Origin: Microbacterium commune
Lineage (GTDB): Bacteria; Actinomycetota; Actinomycetes; Actinomycetales; Microbacteriaceae
DNA length: 64,000 bases
Assembly (NCBI RefSeq): GCF_014836945.1
Contig: NZ_JACSPX010000001.1
Location: forward strand, 1,577,313-1,641,312
Reading direction: 5' to 3'
The position numbers and the translations under genes were made by a program. The notes below the pieces were generated by a model. It did no database searches, was not told where the DNA came from, and saw only the letters and a program-made list of their open reading frames with translations. Shown piece by piece: positions 18,135 to 28,779 of this stretch; the first letter of the stretch is position 1; every line of letters starts with the position of its first letter.

Positions 18135-20948
18135 TCACTCCGCCGAAGGCGGGGTGACCGAGATGAGCGCTGCGGTGTTGCGCTGCATCGCCTTCTTCAC
18201 GGTGATCACGGTGCCGTAGCCGACGCCCGCATCCGCCGGGTTGCCCGATCCGAGGATCGTGTTGCCCAGGTCGAGACCGTAGAGGTCGGTGGCCGGGGAG
18301 CCGTCCGCGTTCACGACGCGAGTGGTGTACGGCGCATCGCCGACCGACGGCACGACGACGGAGGCGTCGCGCAGGCGGTAGTACAGGTCGTCACCACGGA
18401 CCTCGATGCCTGGCACCCAGCCCTTGTCATCGGTGAAGGTGCTCACCGGCGACTGCGGGGCGATCGTGGTGCACGCCTCCTTGTAGTTCTCGTCGACGGA
18501 GCAGTCCTTGAACGCGTACGTCGGCTGGAGGCCGAACGCGGCGTTCGACGACTGCGCGCGGCTGGAGATGTTCTTCAGCGGCGACGGATCCATCGCGGCC
18601 TGCGCGCCGGTGCGGCGCAGCGGGTCGAAGTGGCTGTCGACGAGCAGCAGCCCGCCCTTCGCGCCCCAGCTCGGTAGGGCCGTGTGGTTGGAGGCGACGT
18701 GGTTGGTGTCGCCGTAGGTGGTGTCGCGGTACCAGACCAGCGCGCCCGGTGCGTTGTACGGCACCTTCTCGACCTTCCAGGCCTCGTCGCTGTACACCGT
18801 GGTGTACCCGTACTTCAGGCCCTCGTCGAAGCCGTCGAGGTTGCGCCACTCGACCAGGTAGTACTGCGCCTTGATCTGCGTGCCGCTGTCGTGGTGCCAT
18901 CCCGCGCCGGTGGTGTCGGTCCAGGTGCCGACGGTGGCGGTCCATCCGTTGTCGCCGTTCTCGACGTCGTCCGTCCAGACCGCGGTGTCACCGCTGGTCA
19001 GGGCGAAGTCGTCGGCGAACCAGCCGCGCTCCTCGAAGGCCGCGTCGGTCGCCTGACGCAGGCGCACCTGGATGCTCTTGCCGGCGAACGACGACAGGTC
19101 GATGTAGTCGTGACGCCATCCGTCGCTGGATCCGGTCAGACCGTACTTCTTCCCGCCGAAGTCCTTCAAGCGGCCGTTCGGGTCGGAGTAGCCGTCGTCG
19201 GTCGAGACCAGCGTGCCTGCCTCGTCGTAGACCTTCTGCTCGCCCCATGTCTTGCCGCCGTCGGTCGACACCTCGACGAAGCCGAAGTCCCAGTCCTCCT
19301 CGATCACGTAGTCGTTCCACATCCAGAACTTCGCGTTCGCGGGAACGCTGTCGATCGAGCGGCTCAGCGTGACGTCGGCCCAGCTCTGGTCGGCGCCGGA
19401 GTACCACATGTCGTCGCCGCTGTGCGGGGTGGTGAGCACGATCTTCTTGTCGGGCAGGTTCACCTTGATGCCGTCCTCGGTGCCCTTCTTCGGGCGCGAG
19501 GTCTGGCCGACCTTGATCGTGCGAGACCTCTCGCCCGGGTTCACGACCTCGGGGTCGGCCCAGCCGAGCACCCACTTGTCCCACAGGCCCATGTGGGTCG
19601 GCATCGACTGGAAGATGGGGCCGGAATGCGATCCCGAGCTCATCAGATCCCAGAAGTCGATGTCGGAGTTCCCGGCGTTCGACGTGTCGTAGAGGTCGGG
19701 AAGACCCAGGTCGTGGCCGTACTCGTGCGCGAACACGCCGACACCCGAGTCCTCGGGCTGCACGATGTAGTTCGAGATCTTCAGGTCGGTGCCGGGGATC
19801 GTCGCGCCGCCGGCGACAGCGGAGGAGTGCGCCCAGATGGCGTAGGTGCCCTCTTCGCCCCCACCGCCGGACTTGTCGGCACCGGCGTGGACGAGCACGA
19901 CGTGGTCGATCACCCCGTCGGGCTCATGCACGTTGCCGTCGCCGTCGCGGTCGCCCTGGTCTTCGATGTCATAGTCCGCCCAGGGGAAGTCCGGGTTCTG
20001 TGCGGCCACGGCCGCGACCGCGTCGATCGGCAGCTGACCCGGTCCGAGCGGGTTGTCGGGGTGGCCCTGCATGTCCTGCATCGGACCGGCCTCCCACTCG
20101 CCCGCATCGTTCTTGTGGCAGACGGTCGCACCGTAGTAGCCCTCCGAGTGCGGCACGCTGACCCACTCGGTGGCAGAGCCGCTGAGCGAGTACGCCCCAC
20201 GCGACATCTCCTCGTACATGTTCTTCATGGTGTAGCCCGAGATGTCGAAGCCGGGCTTGCCGTCGGGACCGGTGAGGTCGGTGCGCACCCGCTCGGTGAT
20301 GCCCTCGTCGGTGAAGAGCATCTTGTTGAAGTGCTCGCTCGAGAAGTCGGGCACCCACATCGAGTTGTTGTCGAGGTGCTCGGTGGCAGCCGGGTCGGGG
20401 ATGTTGTTGTGCAGGGTGGGGCCCTGCACGCTGCCCGGCTTGCAGTCCGTAGCGCCGAACTCGGTCGGCACGTACAGGTCGCTGAAGTCGTCGGTGCCGT
20501 CGAACTCGACGAGGATGGTGAGGAGCTTCGCCTGCTGCGTCGTCTTCGACTTCTTCAGCTGCTTCGGGCTCTTCCCGGTCTTCAGCGCCTTCGCCTCGGT
20601 CTTGGCCAGCTGCTTCGCGGCCTTGGGGTTTCCCTGGGCGAACTTGTGGTCGTGCTCGGCGGCCTTCTCGAGAGCCTTGCCGCTAACGGAGCGCTTCATC
20701 TGTCCGGTGGTGTTCGCGATCGGGGCATCCGCCGGGACCTCGACCATGTTGTCGGCTCGCGGCGCGACGTAATTCATGTAGTACTCGTCAGAGCCGATCT
20801 GGGGCGCCGCCTGTGGCGCCTCGGTGTCGGGCGACGCAGCCGCGGTCGCGGTCGCCCCGCCGAAGGCCGTGAGGCCGGCGGCTGCGATCACGAAGGCGGA
20901 CGTCGCGGCCACGGCGCGTCGTCGCGCTGGGGCAGTCCGATGTGACAT
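18135..20948 (-). CDS. Secreted M6-family metalloprotease (immune inhibitor A-like)
   Basis: This 937-residue exported zinc protease has a signal peptide at 1-38 (basic start, hydrophobic core, ATATAAA). A propeptide-like basic region (about 60-140) follows, then the M6 catalytic domain with zinc motif HEYGHDLGLPD (His408, Glu409, His412, Asp418). The C-terminal half has MAM/carbohydrate-binding-like sheets (DDVENGDNGWTATVGTW near 665). The start is the ATG at 20948, with a GAAGGGAG ribosome binding site. It probably degrades extracellular proteins for nutrition. It is monocistronic and convergent with the amylopullulanase, with no sorting signal, so it should be released. Confidence 0.92.
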   Translation of the reverse strand: MSHRTAPARRRAVAATSAFVIAAAGLTAFGGATATAAASPDTEAPQAAPQIGSDEYYMNYVAPRADNMVEVPADAPIANTTGQMKRSVSGKALEKAAEHDHKFAQGNPKAAKQLAKTEAKALKTGKSPKQLKKSKTTQQAKLLTILVEFDGTDDFSDLYVPTEFGATDCKPGSVQGPTLHNNIPDPAATEHLDNNSMWVPDFSSEHFNKMLFTDEGITERVRTDLTGPDGKPGFDISGYTMKNMYEEMSRGAYSLSGSATEWVSVPHSEGYYGATVCHKNDAGEWEAGPMQDMQGHPDNPLGPGQLPIDAVAAVAAQNPDFPWADYDIEDQGDRDGDGNVHEPDGVIDHVVLVHAGADKSGGGGEEGTYAIWAHSSAVAGGATIPGTDLKISNYIVQPEDSGVGVFAHEYGHDLGLPDLYDTSNAGNSDIDFWDLMSSGSHSGPIFQSMPTHMGLWDKWVLGWADPEVVNPGERSRTIKVGQTSRPKKGTEDGIKVNLPDKKIVLTTPHSGDDMWYSGADQSWADVTLSRSIDSVPANAKFWMWNDYVIEEDWDFGFVEVSTDGGKTWGEQKVYDEAGTLVSTDDGYSDPNGRLKDFGGKKYGLTGSSDGWRHDYIDLSSFAGKSIQVRLRQATDAAFEERGWFADDFALTSGDTAVWTDDVENGDNGWTATVGTWTDTTGAGWHHDSGTQIKAQYYLVEWRNLDGFDEGLKYGYTTVYSDEAWKVEKVPYNAPGALVWYRDTTYGDTNHVASNHTALPSWGAKGGLLLVDSHFDPLRRTGAQAAMDPSPLKNISSRAQSSNAAFGLQPTYAFKDCSVDENYKEACTTIAPQSPVSTFTDDKGWVPGIEVRGDDLYYRLRDASVVVPSVGDAPYTTRVVNADGSPATDLYGLDLGNTILGSGNPADAGVGYGTVITVKKAMQRNTAALISVTPPSAE

Positions 20949-21196
20949 TGCTTCTCCCTTCGGACACCGTCGTCGAAGGGGTCCCGCGACGGTGCGAAAT
21001 GAACCACCCCGATCGGGGCGGACCTATACGGGTTTACCTGTAGAAAGGGTGAGAGGGAAGAGGAAACGCGAGAAAACCTCGACTGGTGCGCGGAAGAAGG
21101 TGTCCGCCACTCGGGTACTAGGGAGTCCTAGCAATTACTCTGTGTCCCGCGTATCGTGGTCACTGTGCCAAAGACGGTGCAGAGGAGCGTCACACA

Positions 21197-22720
<1,524 letters not shown>

Positions 22721-22731
22721 GAGCCGGAGCC

Positions 22732-23922
22732 ATGACCATGATCGAACCCACCACCGTCACGGCCGAGGAGCGCGAGGCCATCCTCGGCGCCGTACGCGAA
22801 TTCGCCGAGAGCGAGCTCGCCCCGCACGCCGCCGAGCGCGACGAGAAGCACATCTTCCCGCGCGAATCGCTGCACCGCGCAGGTGAGCTCGGCCTCGGCG
22901 GCATCTACATCGGCGAGGAGTTCGGCGGCACGGCCCTGGGAAGGGTCGACACCGTCGCCATCTTCGAAGAGCTCGCCAAGGGCGACCCGGCGGTCGCCGC
23001 GTACATCTCGATCCACAACATGGTCGCCTGGATGATCGACACCTACGGCGACGAGACGCAGCGCGGCCGGTGGCTGCCCGCGCTCACCGCCATGGAGCAG
23101 TTCGGCGGCTACTGCCTCACCGAGCCGGGCGTCGGCTCCGACGCCGCGAATCTGGCCACGAGCGCGACGCGCGACGGGGATGACTACCTGCTCACCGGGG
23201 TGAAGCAGTTCATCTCCGGTGCGGGCGAGGCAGGGGTCTACGTCGTCATGGCGCGCACCGGCGATCCGGGCTCGGGAGCGAAGGGCATCTCGGCCTTCCT
23301 CGTGCCCGGCGACGCCGAGAACCTCAGCTTCGGCGTCAACGAGAAGAAGATGGGCTGGCACGCCCAGCCCACCCGTCAGGTGATCTTCGACGGGGTGCGG
23401 GTTCCGGCATCCGCCATGCTCGGCGAAGAGGGGCGCGGCTTCGCGATCGCCATGTCGGCGCTCAACGGGGGCCGCCTGAACATCGCCGCCTGCTCGCTCG
23501 GGGGTGCGCAGTGGGCGATAGAGAAGGCCGTGCAGTACGTGCACGAGCGCGTCGCCTTCGGCGAGCCGCTCGCCGAGAAGCAGTCGATCCTGTTCGCGAT
23601 CGCCGACATGCGCACCGAGCTGCAGGCCGCGCGCCTGATGGTGCGCGACGGCGCGCAGGCGGTCGACGAGAAGGCTCCGGACGCCACGATGCGCTGCGCC
23701 ATGGCCAAGCGCTTCGCCACCGACGCGGGCTTCGAGGTCGCCAACCGGGCGCTCCAGCTGCACGGCGGCTACGGCTACCTGCAGGACTACGGCATCGAGC
23801 GGGTCGTGCGCGACCTGCGCGTGCACCAGATCCTGGAGGGGACGAACGAGATCATGCGGCTCATCGTCGGGCGCGAGATGCTGCGCCCCTCGGGCTCGGT
23901 GTCGATGCGGAGTGCATCATGA
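22732..23922 (+). CDS. Acyl-CoA dehydrogenase (isobutyryl-CoA dehydrogenase type)
   Basis: This 396-residue FAD enzyme oxidises isobutyryl-CoA (or another short branched acyl-CoA) to the 2-enoyl-CoA and passes electrons to ETF. It carries the acyl-CoA dehydrogenase signatures YCLTEPGVGSDA and GGYGYLQDYGIERVVRDLR, with the catalytic base Glu369 in ILEGTNEIMRL as in short-chain members. The ATG at 22732 is 11 bases after mmsA, with a GGAGCCGGAG site; the frame further upstream is shadow. It overlaps mmsB by 4 bases. Its likely electron acceptor, EtfAB, is encoded 3 kb downstream. Confidence 0.92.
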   Translation: MTMIEPTTVTAEEREAILGAVREFAESELAPHAAERDEKHIFPRESLHRAGELGLGGIYIGEEFGGTALGRVDTVAIFEELAKGDPAVAAYISIHNMVAWMIDTYGDETQRGRWLPALTAMEQFGGYCLTEPGVGSDAANLATSATRDGDDYLLTGVKQFISGAGEAGVYVVMARTGDPGSGAKGISAFLVPGDAENLSFGVNEKKMGWHAQPTRQVIFDGVRVPASAMLGEEGRGFAIAMSALNGGRLNIAACSLGGAQWAIEKAVQYVHERVAFGEPLAEKQSILFAIADMRTELQAARLMVRDGAQAVDEKAPDATMRCAMAKRFATDAGFEVANRALQLHGGYGYLQDYGIERVVRDLRVHQILEGTNEIMRLIVGREMLRPSGSVSMRSAS

Positions 23923-24806
23923 CCCGCATCGCGTTCCTGGGGCTCGGGCACATGGGCCTGCCGATGGCGCGCAATCTCGTGAAGGCGGGGCACGAGGTGC
24001 ACGGGTTCGACCTCGTGCCGGCGGCGATCGGCGCGGCGCGCGCGGCGGGCATCCCGGTCTCCGCGAGCGGTGCCGATGCGGTGGCGGATGCCCAGGTCGT
24101 CATCACGATGTTCCCGGCCGGCAGGCACGTGATCGCCGCGTATCGGGATGAGCTGCTCGCCGCGGCCGCACCCGGCACCCTGTTCATCGAGTCGTCGACC
24201 ATCGCGGTCGACGAGGCACGCACCGCCCACGAGATGGCCGTCGAGGCGGGGCACCGCAACGTCGATGCGCCCGTCTCGGGCGGGGTCGTGGGCGCCGAGA
24301 ACGGCACCCTCGCCTTCATGGTCGGCGGGTCCGACGACGACTTCGCGGCGGCCCTGCCGCTGCTCGAGGCGATGGGCAAGCGCATCGTGCACTGCGGCGG
24401 GCCGGGTCTCGGGCAGGCCGCGAAGGTGTGCAACAACATGGTGCTCGCGGTGTCGCAGATCGCCGTCGCCGAGGCGTTCGTGCTCGGCGAGCGGCTCGGC
24501 CTCGAGCATCAGGCGCTCTTTGACGTCGTCTCACAGGCATCCGGTCAGTGCTGGTCGATCACGACCAACTGCCCGGTGCCCGGGCCGGTGCCGACGAGTC
24601 CCGCCAACCGCGACTACCAGCCCGGTTTCGCGGGGGCCCTCATGGCGAAGGATCTCGGGCTGGCCCTGCAGGCGATCGAGCAGACGGGGACGGATGCCAG
24701 GATGGGCCGCCTCGCGCAGCAGCTGTACGCCGCGTTCGCCGACGGCGACGGCGCGGGGAGGGACTTCTCGGGCATCATCACCGACATCCGCCAGGGGACG
24801 GTCTGA
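23919..24806 (+). CDS. mmsB: 3-hydroxyisobutyrate dehydrogenase
   Basis: This 295-residue NAD-dependent dehydrogenase turns 3-hydroxyisobutyrate into methylmalonate semialdehyde, the substrate of MmsA. The N-terminus has the Rossmann motif GLGHMGLPMARNLVKAGH, the middle has PVSGGVVGAENGTL, and the catalytic Lys169 lies in GQAAKVCNNM. The ATG overlaps the previous stop (ATGA). Context (mmsA, acyl-CoA dehydrogenase, enoyl-CoA hydratase) makes the valine pathway assignment firm. Only the 3-hydroxyisobutyryl-CoA hydrolase step has no obvious gene here. Confidence 0.93.
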   Translation: MTRIAFLGLGHMGLPMARNLVKAGHEVHGFDLVPAAIGAARAAGIPVSASGADAVADAQVVITMFPAGRHVIAAYRDELLAAAAPGTLFIESSTIAVDEARTAHEMAVEAGHRNVDAPVSGGVVGAENGTLAFMVGGSDDDFAAALPLLEAMGKRIVHCGGPGLGQAAKVCNNMVLAVSQIAVAEAFVLGERLGLEHQALFDVVSQASGQCWSITTNCPVPGPVPTSPANRDYQPGFAGALMAKDLGLALQAIEQTGTDARMGRLAQQLYAAFADGDGAGRDFSGIITDIRQGTV

Positions 24807-24827
24807 TGCGGCCTCGCGTGGTCGCGG

Positions 24828-24966
24828 CTGGGCCCATATGGTCGGCTCATGCGCGAGGATGCGGCCTTTCGGGCCCAGTAGGACCAGCGGGGCATGGGCC
24901 CACAAAGGTCGACTGGGCCCATGCGGTCGCCTCGGCCGCGAGGATGCGGCCAGATGGGACCAGCGG
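24828..24966. repeat. Two diverged tandem copies of a sequence of about 60 bases
   Basis: Bases 24828-24890 and 24913-24966 both begin CTGGGCCCAT, share GCGAGGATGCGGCC, and end GGACCAGCGG. The first copy also forms an inverted repeat through CTGGGCCC and GGGCCCAG. They fill most of the 260-base gap between mmsB and the enoyl-CoA hydratase. No protein homology is evident; the function is unknown. Confidence 0.65.
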
Positions 24967-25066
24967 CAGAAGGGTCGTCGACCTGCCGCACCCGGGCGGA
25001 AGGCTGCCCCGCCGGCCGACCTGAGATACTGGAGGCGCCGCGACGTGGCGGCGGGAGGGGAGCGAC

Positions 25067-25843
25067 ATGTCCGAGTACGAGACGATCATTGTCGAACAGC
25101 AAGGACGGGTGGGCTGGATCACCCTCAACCGGCCCGAAGCGCTGAACGCTCTGAACGGTCAGGTCTCCGAAGAGGTCGCGGCAGCGGCATCCGCCTTCGA
25201 CACCGACGACAGCGTCGGCGCGATCGTGGTGACCGGCTCCGAGAAGGCGTTCGCCGCGGGAGCCGACATCAAGGAGATGGAGTCGAAGACCGGCGCCGAG
25301 ATGCTCGACACCGACCACTTCGGCGCCTGGACTCGCTTCGCCGCCGTCAAGACCCCCGTGATCGCCGCCGTCTCGGGCTACGCGCTCGGCGGGGGCTGCG
25401 AGCTGGCGATGATGTGCGACATCATCCTCGCCGCCGACACCGCCACCTTCGGCCAGCCCGAGATCAATCTCGGCGTGGTGCCCGGCATGGGCGGGACGCA
25501 GCGGCTCATCCGCGCGGTCGGCTACTACAAGGCTGCCGAGCTCATCCTGTCGGGCCGTCTGATCAAGGCCGACGAGGCCGAGCGGATCGGACTCGTCTCG
25601 CGCGTGGTGCCCGCGGCCGACCTGCTGCCCGAGGCGACCTCGCTCGCCGAGACCATCGCATCCAAGTCGCTGCCGTCGCTGTACGCGGCCAAGGCGACGC
25701 TGGATGCCGCGATGGAGACCACCCTCGAGGCCGGCCTCGACGTCGAGAAGCGTCAGTTCGCCGCGCTGTTCGATACGGCGGATCAGAAGGAGGGGATGGC
25801 CGCGTTCCGCGAGAAGCGCCCCCCTCATTTCCAGCACCGATGA
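25067..25843 (+). CDS. Enoyl-CoA hydratase (crotonase family)
   Basis: This 258-residue enzyme adds water to 2-enoyl-CoA. It has the crotonase oxyanion-hole motif [26 protein letters not shown] with the first catalytic-type Glu, and [18 protein letters not shown] with the second. Length is standard. A GGGAGGGGAG site precedes the ATG. By position it would hydrate methacrylyl-CoA in valine breakdown, but general beta-oxidation use is equally possible. It overlaps the next gene by 4 bases (ATGA). Confidence 0.93.
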   Translation: MSEYETIIVEQQGRVGWITLNRPEALNALNGQVSEEVAAAASAFDTDDSVGAIVVTGSEKAFAAGADIKEMESKTGAEMLDTDHFGAWTRFAAVKTPVIAAVSGYALGGGCELAMMCDIILAADTATFGQPEINLGVVPGMGGTQRLIRAVGYYKAAELILSGRLIKADEAERIGLVSRVVPAADLLPEATSLAETIASKSLPSLYAAKATLDAAMETTLEAGLDVEKRQFAALFDTADQKEGMAAFREKRPPHFQHR

Positions 25844-26289
25844 GCATCGCCATGGAGACGCTGCCTGACGACGACGACCTGACCCTCTCCGAGGACGACC
25901 GCCGCGCGCTCGTGCAGTGGACGGTGGCGTGCGCCGAGCGGATGCTGCCGCTGTTCCTCGCCGAACGTCCGCACGATTCGCGCCCACGTGAGGCGCTGGA
26001 TGCCGCACAGGCGTTCCTGCGCGGCGAGCTCGGGATCGACGAGGTGCGCGAGCGGGCGTTCGCCTGTCATGCCGCGGCTCGCGAGTCGACGGATCCGAAT
26101 GCCATCGCCGCCGCGCGCGTGTGCGGTCAGGCTGCCGCGGTCGCGCACATGGCCGGGCATGCCCGGCAGGTGCCCCGCTACACCGCGAAGGCGTTCCCCG
26201 GCGACCGCTCACGTCGCGACGAGGAGCTCGCCTGGCAGCGGATGCGCGTGCCCGAGCGCTTCGATCACTACGTCTACGACGGCGACTGA
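25840..26289 (+). CDS. Imm5-like / putative immunity family protein, function unknown
   Basis: This 149-residue soluble helical protein overlaps the enoyl-CoA hydratase gene by 4 bases. The pattern [33 protein letters not shown], split here as [20 protein letters not shown] and [13 protein letters not shown], then [19 protein letters not shown], resembles what databases call putative immunity protein (Imm5-like). No toxin gene is adjacent, so an immunity role is doubtful here. The tight coupling to an enoyl-CoA hydratase may be accidental or may mark a metabolic role. The N-terminal 20 residues are acidic. The family call is from memory of the pattern. Confidence 0.6.
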   Translation: MSIAMETLPDDDDLTLSEDDRRALVQWTVACAERMLPLFLAERPHDSRPREALDAAQAFLRGELGIDEVRERAFACHAAARESTDPNAIAAARVCGQAAAVAHMAGHARQVPRYTAKAFPGDRSRRDEELAWQRMRVPERFDHYVYDGD

Positions 26290-26302
26290 CCCCGGTTCCT
26301 GC

Positions 26303-26363
26303 TTTCGAATCGCTCACCTTGCAGGGTTCGGGCCGTAGACCCCGCAAGGTGAGCGATTCGAAA
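26303..26363. repeat. Long intergenic inverted repeat between convergent genes
   Basis: Two perfect 20-base arms, 26303-26322 (TTTCGAATCGCTCACCTTGC) and 26344-26363 (its complement), enclose a 21-base loop in which GGG (26324-26326) can pair with CCC (26341-26343). It fills the 86-base gap between the Imm5-like gene and the convergent MarR gene. It may be a bidirectional terminator, but the arms are longer and less G+C-rich than other terminators here. Confidence 0.8.
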
Positions 26364-26375
26364 CCCGCCTCGGGG

Positions 26376-26912
26376 TCAGAGCGGATCGGGCAGTGGCCGC
26401 GGGTCGGTGAAGTCGCCGGCGTTCTTGCGCAGCCGGGCGACGATCCCGACGAGCGAAGCCGCATCGTCAGCGTCGAGGCCGGGGGAGGCGAACACCTCGG
26501 TGTTCAGCGCCGCGGTGGCGCGCTCGACGAGGTCGCGTCCGGACTCGGTCAGGGTCAGCAGCGCGGCGCGTCCGTCGTGCGGATGCGGGTCGCGGCGCAC
26601 CAGACCGTCGCGCACCAGACGCTCCGCCGTGCTCGTGACGCTGGTCGCGTGCACCTGCAGGCGGGCTACGACGCTCGACAGCGGCAGCGTGCCGGTGCGG
26701 CTGAACGCGAGAAGGCGCAGCACCTCGTAGCGGGCGAAGGTCACCTGGAAGGGCTTCAGAGCGGCATCCACCCGAGCCAGCAGCAGCTGCTGGGCGCGCA
26801 TCACCGACGTGACCACGGCCATGCCCTCGGCGGCGTCGGTCCAGCCGTGCGCGAGCCACTGCCTCTTGGCCTCGGCGAGGGGGTCGATGGGGAGCGGTCG
26901 GGGACGGGCCAT
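26376..26912 (-). CDS. MarR-family transcriptional regulator
   Basis: This 178-residue DNA-binding protein has the MarR winged helix (about 60-140): RYEVLRLLAFSRTGTLPLSS, VARLQVHATSVTSTAERLVR, GLVRRDPHPHDGRAALLTLT. It is divergent from etfB and convergent with the Imm5-like gene, so it may control the etf operon or the valine genes. TACCGT lies exactly 6 bases before its ATG (26919-26924 on the plus strand), which predicts a leaderless transcript. There is no ribosome binding site. The effector is unknown. Confidence 0.88.
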   Translation of the reverse strand: MARPRPLPIDPLAEAKRQWLAHGWTDAAEGMAVVTSVMRAQQLLLARVDAALKPFQVTFARYEVLRLLAFSRTGTLPLSSVVARLQVHATSVTSTAERLVRDGLVRRDPHPHDGRAALLTLTESGRDLVERATAALNTEVFASPGLDADDAASLVGIVARLRKNAGDFTDPRPLPDPL

Positions 26913-26918
26913 GGGTCA

Positions 26919-26924
26919 ACGGTA
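26919..26924 (-). promoter_or_regulatory. -10 element of a leaderless marR transcript
   Basis: TACCGT on the minus strand is followed by 6 bases and then ATG, placing the transcription start on the start codon. Confidence 0.45.
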
Positions 26925-27027
26925 GCCGCAACCGGCCCGCCGGCGTTCGGGACTCAGTATCATGAGCAGTGACACCTGATTCCAGATGATCGCGCGGGTA
27001 GGATCGAACCTGCGTGAGGGAGGTTCG

Positions 27028-27804
27028 ATGAAGATCTACGTCCTGGTGAAGGAAGTGCCCGACACCTATGGAGACCGCAAGCTCGATCTCGAGACCGGCT
27101 TGGCAGATCGAGCGGCGGGGGATGTGGTGCTCGACGAGATCACCGAGCGCGCGCTCGAGGTGGCCCTGTCGTACGCCGACAAGAACCCCGGCACCGAGGT
27201 CGTCAGCCTGTCGATGGCCCCCGAATCGGCCACCGCATCCGTCCGCCGCTCGCTGGCGATCGGCGCCGCCTCCGCCGTCCACGTCGTGGACGACGAGCTG
27301 CGCGGAGCCGATCTGACCCTCACCGCAGAGGTGCTCGCCGCCGCGATCCGTCGCGGCGAGCCCGACCTGGTCATCACCGGCAACCTGTCCACCGACGGCG
27401 TGGGCGGTATCATCCCCGCGATGCTCGCCGAGCACCTCGGCTGGGCGCAGGCGACCGCACTCAGCGCGGTCGAGATCGGCGACGGGCAGGTGACCGGCAC
27501 CCGCGCGGGCGACGCGGGCACCCAGGACGTCACCGTTCCGTTGCCGGCCGTCATCTCCATCACCGAGGCGCTTCCGGATGCCCGCTTCCCCAACTTCAAG
27601 GGCATCATGGCCGCGAAGAAGAAGCCCCTGGAGGTGCTCTCGCTGGCCGACCTCGGGGTGTCGGCCGACCCGGCCGTCGCCCCCCGCACGATCATGACGA
27701 GTGTCGCGGAGAAGCCCGCGCGCGCCGCCGGTGTCAAGATCACCGACGAGGGAGACGCCGCAGCGCAGCTCGTCGAGTTCCTCGCGCAGAACAGGCTGGT
27801 GTGA
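27028..27804 (+). CDS. etfB: Electron transfer flavoprotein beta subunit
   Basis: This 258-residue subunit forms the ETF heterodimer with EtfA and accepts electrons from acyl-CoA dehydrogenases. Signatures: MKIYVLVKEVPDTYG at the start, GDVVLDEITERALEVAL, and the AMP-binding region with DLVITGNLSTDGVGG. The ATG at 27028 has GAGGGAGG 5 bases upstream; TAGGAT at 26999-27004 is a plausible -10. It is followed after 1 base by etfA. Confidence 0.95.
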   Translation: MKIYVLVKEVPDTYGDRKLDLETGLADRAAGDVVLDEITERALEVALSYADKNPGTEVVSLSMAPESATASVRRSLAIGAASAVHVVDDELRGADLTLTAEVLAAAIRRGEPDLVITGNLSTDGVGGIIPAMLAEHLGWAQATALSAVEIGDGQVTGTRAGDAGTQDVTVPLPAVISITEALPDARFPNFKGIMAAKKKPLEVLSLADLGVSADPAVAPRTIMTSVAEKPARAAGVKITDEGDAAAQLVEFLAQNRLV

Positions 27805-27805
27805 C

Positions 27806-28777
27806 ATGGCGTATCCCGAGAAGTCCATCCTCGTTCTCGTCGACGTCGACCCGTCGGGTGACGCGGCCAGCAGCACCGCGGCGCTCATCGGCGCCGCCGC
27901 CACGATCGGAGCGCCGGTGGCGCTCATCGTCGGCGGCAGCCAGGCGGCGACCGACGTCGCGGCTCAGGCCGGCGCGCAGGTCGTGCTGACGACGCTGGGC
28001 GACGCCTCGTCGCTGACCGTGCCCGCCGTCGACGCCCTGCAGGCCGCCTACCGTCAGGTGCAGCCGGATGCCGTGCTCATCTCGAACTCGATCGCCGGGC
28101 GTGATGTCGCCGGGCGCTTCGCCGTGCGCGAGAAGCTCGCGCTCTCGGTCGACGTCGTCGGCGTGTCCCGTGACGACGAGGGCGTGACCGCGCAGCACTC
28201 GGTCTACGGCGGTTCGTACCTCACGGAGTCGGCGCCCACCTTCGGCACCCCCGTCATCACCGTCCGCCAGGGCGCCGTCGACGCACGCGCCGAGGCGGTC
28301 GCCTCGCCCGTGGTCGAGGAGCTGTCGGTCACGGCATCCGGTGCCGCGGCCGCCACCGTCGGCGAGATCGCCGCGGAGGAGAAGACCTCGTCGCGGCCCG
28401 AGCTGCGCGGAGCCACCCGGGTCGTCTCGGGCGGCCGTGGCCTGGGCTCGAAGGAGAAGTTCGTCCTCGTCGAGCAGCTCGCCGACGCCCTCGGTGCCGC
28501 GGTGGGCGCATCGCGCGCCGCGGTGGATGCCGGGTACATCCCGTACGCGCACCAGGTCGGCCAGACCGGGGTGTCGGTGTCGCCGCAGCTGTACATCGCG
28601 CTCGGGATCTCGGGTGCGATCCAGCACCGCGCCGGCATGCAGACCGCGAAGACGATCGTGGCGATCAACAAGGACGGCGACGCGCCGATCTTCGACGTCG
28701 CCGACTTCGGCATCGTCGGCGACGTGTTCACCGTGGTGCCGCAGGTGATCGAGGCACTCGAGGCCCGGAAGAAGTGA
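27806..28777 (+). CDS. etfA: Electron transfer flavoprotein alpha subunit
   Basis: This 323-residue FAD-binding subunit has an N-terminal alpha/beta domain and a C-terminal FAD domain: SGGRGLGSKEKFVLVEQLAD, GYIPYAHQVGQTGVSVSPQL, and GISGAIQHRAGMQTAKTIVA. Start at the ATG at 27806, one base after the etfB stop. The downstream membrane cytochrome gene begins at the etfA stop (GTGA overlap or ATG 2 bases later). That places a likely electron acceptor in the same operon, where other bacteria would have an ETF-quinone oxidoreductase. Confidence 0.95.
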   Translation: MAYPEKSILVLVDVDPSGDAASSTAALIGAAATIGAPVALIVGGSQAATDVAAQAGAQVVLTTLGDASSLTVPAVDALQAAYRQVQPDAVLISNSIAGRDVAGRFAVREKLALSVDVVGVSRDDEGVTAQHSVYGGSYLTESAPTFGTPVITVRQGAVDARAEAVASPVVEELSVTASGAAAATVGEIAAEEKTSSRPELRGATRVVSGGRGLGSKEKFVLVEQLADALGAAVGASRAAVDAGYIPYAHQVGQTGVSVSPQLYIALGISGAIQHRAGMQTAKTIVAINKDGDAPIFDVADFGIVGDVFTVVPQVIEALEARKK

Positions 28778-28779
28778 CC

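Noticed and set aside
18684..20945. 753-codon open frame antisense to the M6 protease
   Set aside because: Shadow frame; the minus strand carries a signal peptide and the zinc motif HEYGHDLGLPD.
21118..21131. CTAGG-GAGT-CCTAG inverted repeat before mmsA as a regulator site
   Set aside because: Only 5-base arms and no adjacent regulator; mentioned in the mmsA entry but too weak to list alone.
25840..26289. Toxin-immunity module at the Imm5-like gene
   Set aside because: No toxin, secretion or polymorphic repeat gene is adjacent, so only the family resemblance is reported.
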